Below are positions 11,558-12,502 of a stretch of DNA of 12,502 nt, piece by piece. Position 1 is the first letter of the stretch; each line of letters starts with the position of its first letter. Made by a program: the position numbers and the translations under genes. This DNA is from SIG440 sp045631525. GTDB taxonomy: Bacteria; Bacillota; Clostridia; Monoglobales; Monoglobaceae. Location: assembly GCA_045631525.1 (NCBI GenBank), contig JAZQUY010000003.1, positions 1 through 12,502 of the forward strand, given 5' to 3'. The notes under the pieces were generated by a model. That model ran no database searches and was not told the origin of the DNA. It was given only the letters and a program-made list of their open reading frames with translations.

Positions 11558-11656
11558 GGGTCAGGTTCATGCTCCTTCTCTGATCCACCAGAACAGACAG
11601 GTTCCGTATGGAAAAAAGCGAACGATTTAGAAGGTATCATTGGAAGGAGGATGCAT
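11558..11656 (+). promoter_or_regulatory. Structured leader with anti-ribosome-binding-site loop
   Basis: GGGTCAG (11558-11564) pairs with CTGATCC (11580-11586). The 15-base loop exposes CTCCTTC (11572-11578), the exact complement of GAAGGAG (11643-11649) in the ribosome binding site. GCGAACGA (11618-11625) is complementary to TCGTTCGC (11750-11757) near the end of the reading frame. Such pairings would hide the translation start; function is inferred. Confidence 0.55.
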
Positions 11657-11773
11657 ATGAGCAAGATTTATTCAGTTTTTAAAAACGTTATTATGAAATT
11701 TAAAAACATACGAGTTTCAGTAAAGATTAAAACACCGATCATTGATTTTTCGTTCGCCCCTGCGTCTATTTAA
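11657..11773 (+). CDS. Small basic peptide, 38 residues, function unknown
   Basis: This gene begins ATG 7 bases after a very strong GGAAGGAGG, has its own promoter and ends at the arm of a strong terminator, so it is a complete transcription unit. An in-frame ATG at 11651 touches the ribosome binding site and is unlikely to be used. The peptide starts MSKIYSVFKNVIMKFKN, is rich in Lys and in Ile/Val (a basic, possibly amphipathic N-terminal two thirds), and ends IIDFSFAPASI. There is no cysteine, no double-glycine leader and no clear transmembrane span. I do not recognise a family; a regulated membrane-active or signalling peptide is possible but unproven. Confidence 0.7.
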   Translation: MSKIYSVFKNVIMKFKNIRVSVKIKTPIIDFSFAPASI

Positions 11774-11800
11774 CAGCCTTTACCCAAAGGCTGTTTTTTA
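11772..11800 (+). terminator. Terminator of the 38-residue peptide gene
   Basis: AACAGCCTTT (11772-11781) pairs perfectly with AAAGGCTGTT (11786-11795) over a 4-base loop, then a T run. The stem includes the last two bases of the stop codon. Confidence 0.92.
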
Positions 11801-11813
11801 TTTTGCTCACACA

Positions 11814-11908
11814 CCCTTTAACAGCCGTCTTATTTGCGAGTTAATACCCTAGGTGGTGTAACTACCCTACCCGAGAGAGTTTTGTCTTACAACCCCTTTA
11901 ACAGCCGT
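11814..11908. repeat. 15-base direct repeat pair
   Basis: CCCTTTAACAGCCGT occurs exactly at 11814-11828 and 11894-11908. Its core TTTAACAGCC appears a third time at 11769-11778, across the peptide stop codon and terminator. The 66 bases between the two full copies hold no gene that I can see. They may be remnants of duplication or attachment-type sites. Confidence 0.6.
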
Positions 11909-11941
11909 TGCAACTCGGCCTCAAAATCGATTTTAAATGCC

Positions 11942-12424
11942 CTATAGCACATTCACAACTTTTACACCTTTTCTCTTCGCATAATCGACCGTATTCTTTG
12001 TTCCACTCTTCTGTCCATTGAACACAGCAATCACAAGATTTGACCTGTCAACCATCCATTCATTTCTCACCTGATAGCAACCAGTGAAATAGTGGTCATT
12101 AATTTCTTTTACAAGGTCAGCGTTTTTGATTATCTTATTAAATCTCATCTTTTCTGTCATACTCCGCCTGCTATCAAATCCCGGGTGTGGCAAAGCACAT
12201 ATCAAATGTAAGTCCCTGTTCGTTTTCCTTCTCTCCAATACAATCTCCGCTGCCCATATATCTGTTCCCATCGCCATGCCTGTTATAAAGGTTACATATC
12301 CATTTGCAATAGCCTCATCTATTGCTTTTTCCAGTAATGGTTTAATTTCTTTCTCCCCAAGCTCCATTTTATCAGGTCTATGCCCTGTAAAACAACATCT
12401 GTGTAATCTTAATTCTTCACTCAT
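11942..12424 (-). CDS. SLOG-family protein (YpsA/DUF1273-like)
   Basis: A 160-residue Rossmann-like protein of the SLOG superfamily, thought to bind nucleotide-derived ligands. Motifs are CCFTGHRPDKM near the N-terminus (residues 10-20), the ligand-loop ITGMAMGTDIWAAE (about 47-60), CALPHPGFDSR in the middle, and the C-terminal NEWMVDRSNLVIAVFNGQKSGT with the usual DRSD-type turn (here DRSN), then KGVKVVNVL. Length is typical of the short stand-alone form. A GAGG-type ribosome binding site lies 9 bases before the ATG at 12424. Relatives include YpsA of Bacillus, linked to cell division and stress; the precise role here is unknown. It is monocistronic in the visible part, with no clear terminator after its stop. 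Confidence 0.9.
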   Translation of the reverse strand: MSEELRLHRCCFTGHRPDKMELGEKEIKPLLEKAIDEAIANGYVTFITGMAMGTDIWAAEIVLERRKTNRDLHLICALPHPGFDSRRSMTEKMRFNKIIKNADLVKEINDHYFTGCYQVRNEWMVDRSNLVIAVFNGQKSGTKNTVDYAKRKGVKVVNVL

Positions 12425-12475
12425 AATAATTACCTCATAAAATTATTTTAGATATACTATATATCTATTCTTAAC

Positions 12476-12481
12476 ATTATA
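12476..12481 (-). promoter_or_regulatory. -10 box of the SLOG gene
   Basis: TATAAT read leftward at 12476-12481. A 17-base spacer would put the -35 box at 12499-12504, partly outside the window. The leader is about 45 bases and contains the palindrome AGATATACTATATATCT. Confidence 0.6.
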
Positions 12482-12502
12482 GCACATAAAGGCTATAAAA
12501 TA

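Overview
The window looks like a chromosomal segment from a low-to-moderate-GC anaerobic Firmicute, most likely a Clostridia gut-type lineage (Oscillospiraceae/Ruminococcaceae-like). The reasons are the strong AGGAGG ribosome binding sites, the TTGACA/TATAAT promoters with 17-base spacers, the pairing of a GGGtGRT-family gene with a NifU-like scaffold gene, the short ACT-type SerA, and the many intrinsic terminators. No plasmid or phage structural gene is visible, and the lineage is an inference.

Left part (1-4860). A tRNA-Thr(CGU) reads leftward and is divergent from a rightward series: a Ppx/GppA-type phosphatase, two half-length TSUP (TauE/SafE-like) membrane proteins, the serine biosynthesis pair serC-serA, and the RNase P RNA gene rnpB with its terminator. 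serA and serC supply the first two steps of serine synthesis from 3-phosphoglycerate; no serB is in the window.

Middle part (4858-7950), an accessory, RNA-rich zone. It holds two paralogous 77-residue proteins of unknown function, both ending in CHDF. The first lies behind a structured leader with a mutually exclusive terminator/antiterminator arrangement. Between them are a cytidylate-kinase-like gene and a compact, probable type I toxin-antitoxin locus: a 20-residue hydrophobic peptide and a convergent antisense-type RNA with matching 5' hairpins and a shared terminator. A small XRE-type repressor is divergent from the second CHDF gene. Next comes about 1 kb without credible protein genes, occupied by three full-length and two partial copies of a diverged structured element. 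The full copies have cores of 143, 147 and 145 bases. Stems change on both sides between copies while short single-stranded motifs stay constant, which is the pattern of a conserved RNA or DNA fold. I do not recognise the family; it is the best candidate here for an undescribed system.

Right part (7950-12502). A leftward operon encodes a NifU-like iron-sulfur scaffold protein followed by a GGGtGRT protein. A rightward mreB has its own promoter and a foldable leader. Then come a spacer with little content, a tRNA-Ser(CGA) with terminator, a 38-residue small protein gene with a structured leader and its own terminator, a short spacer with direct repeats, and a leftward SLOG-family (YpsA/DUF1273-like) gene whose promoter runs to the window edge.
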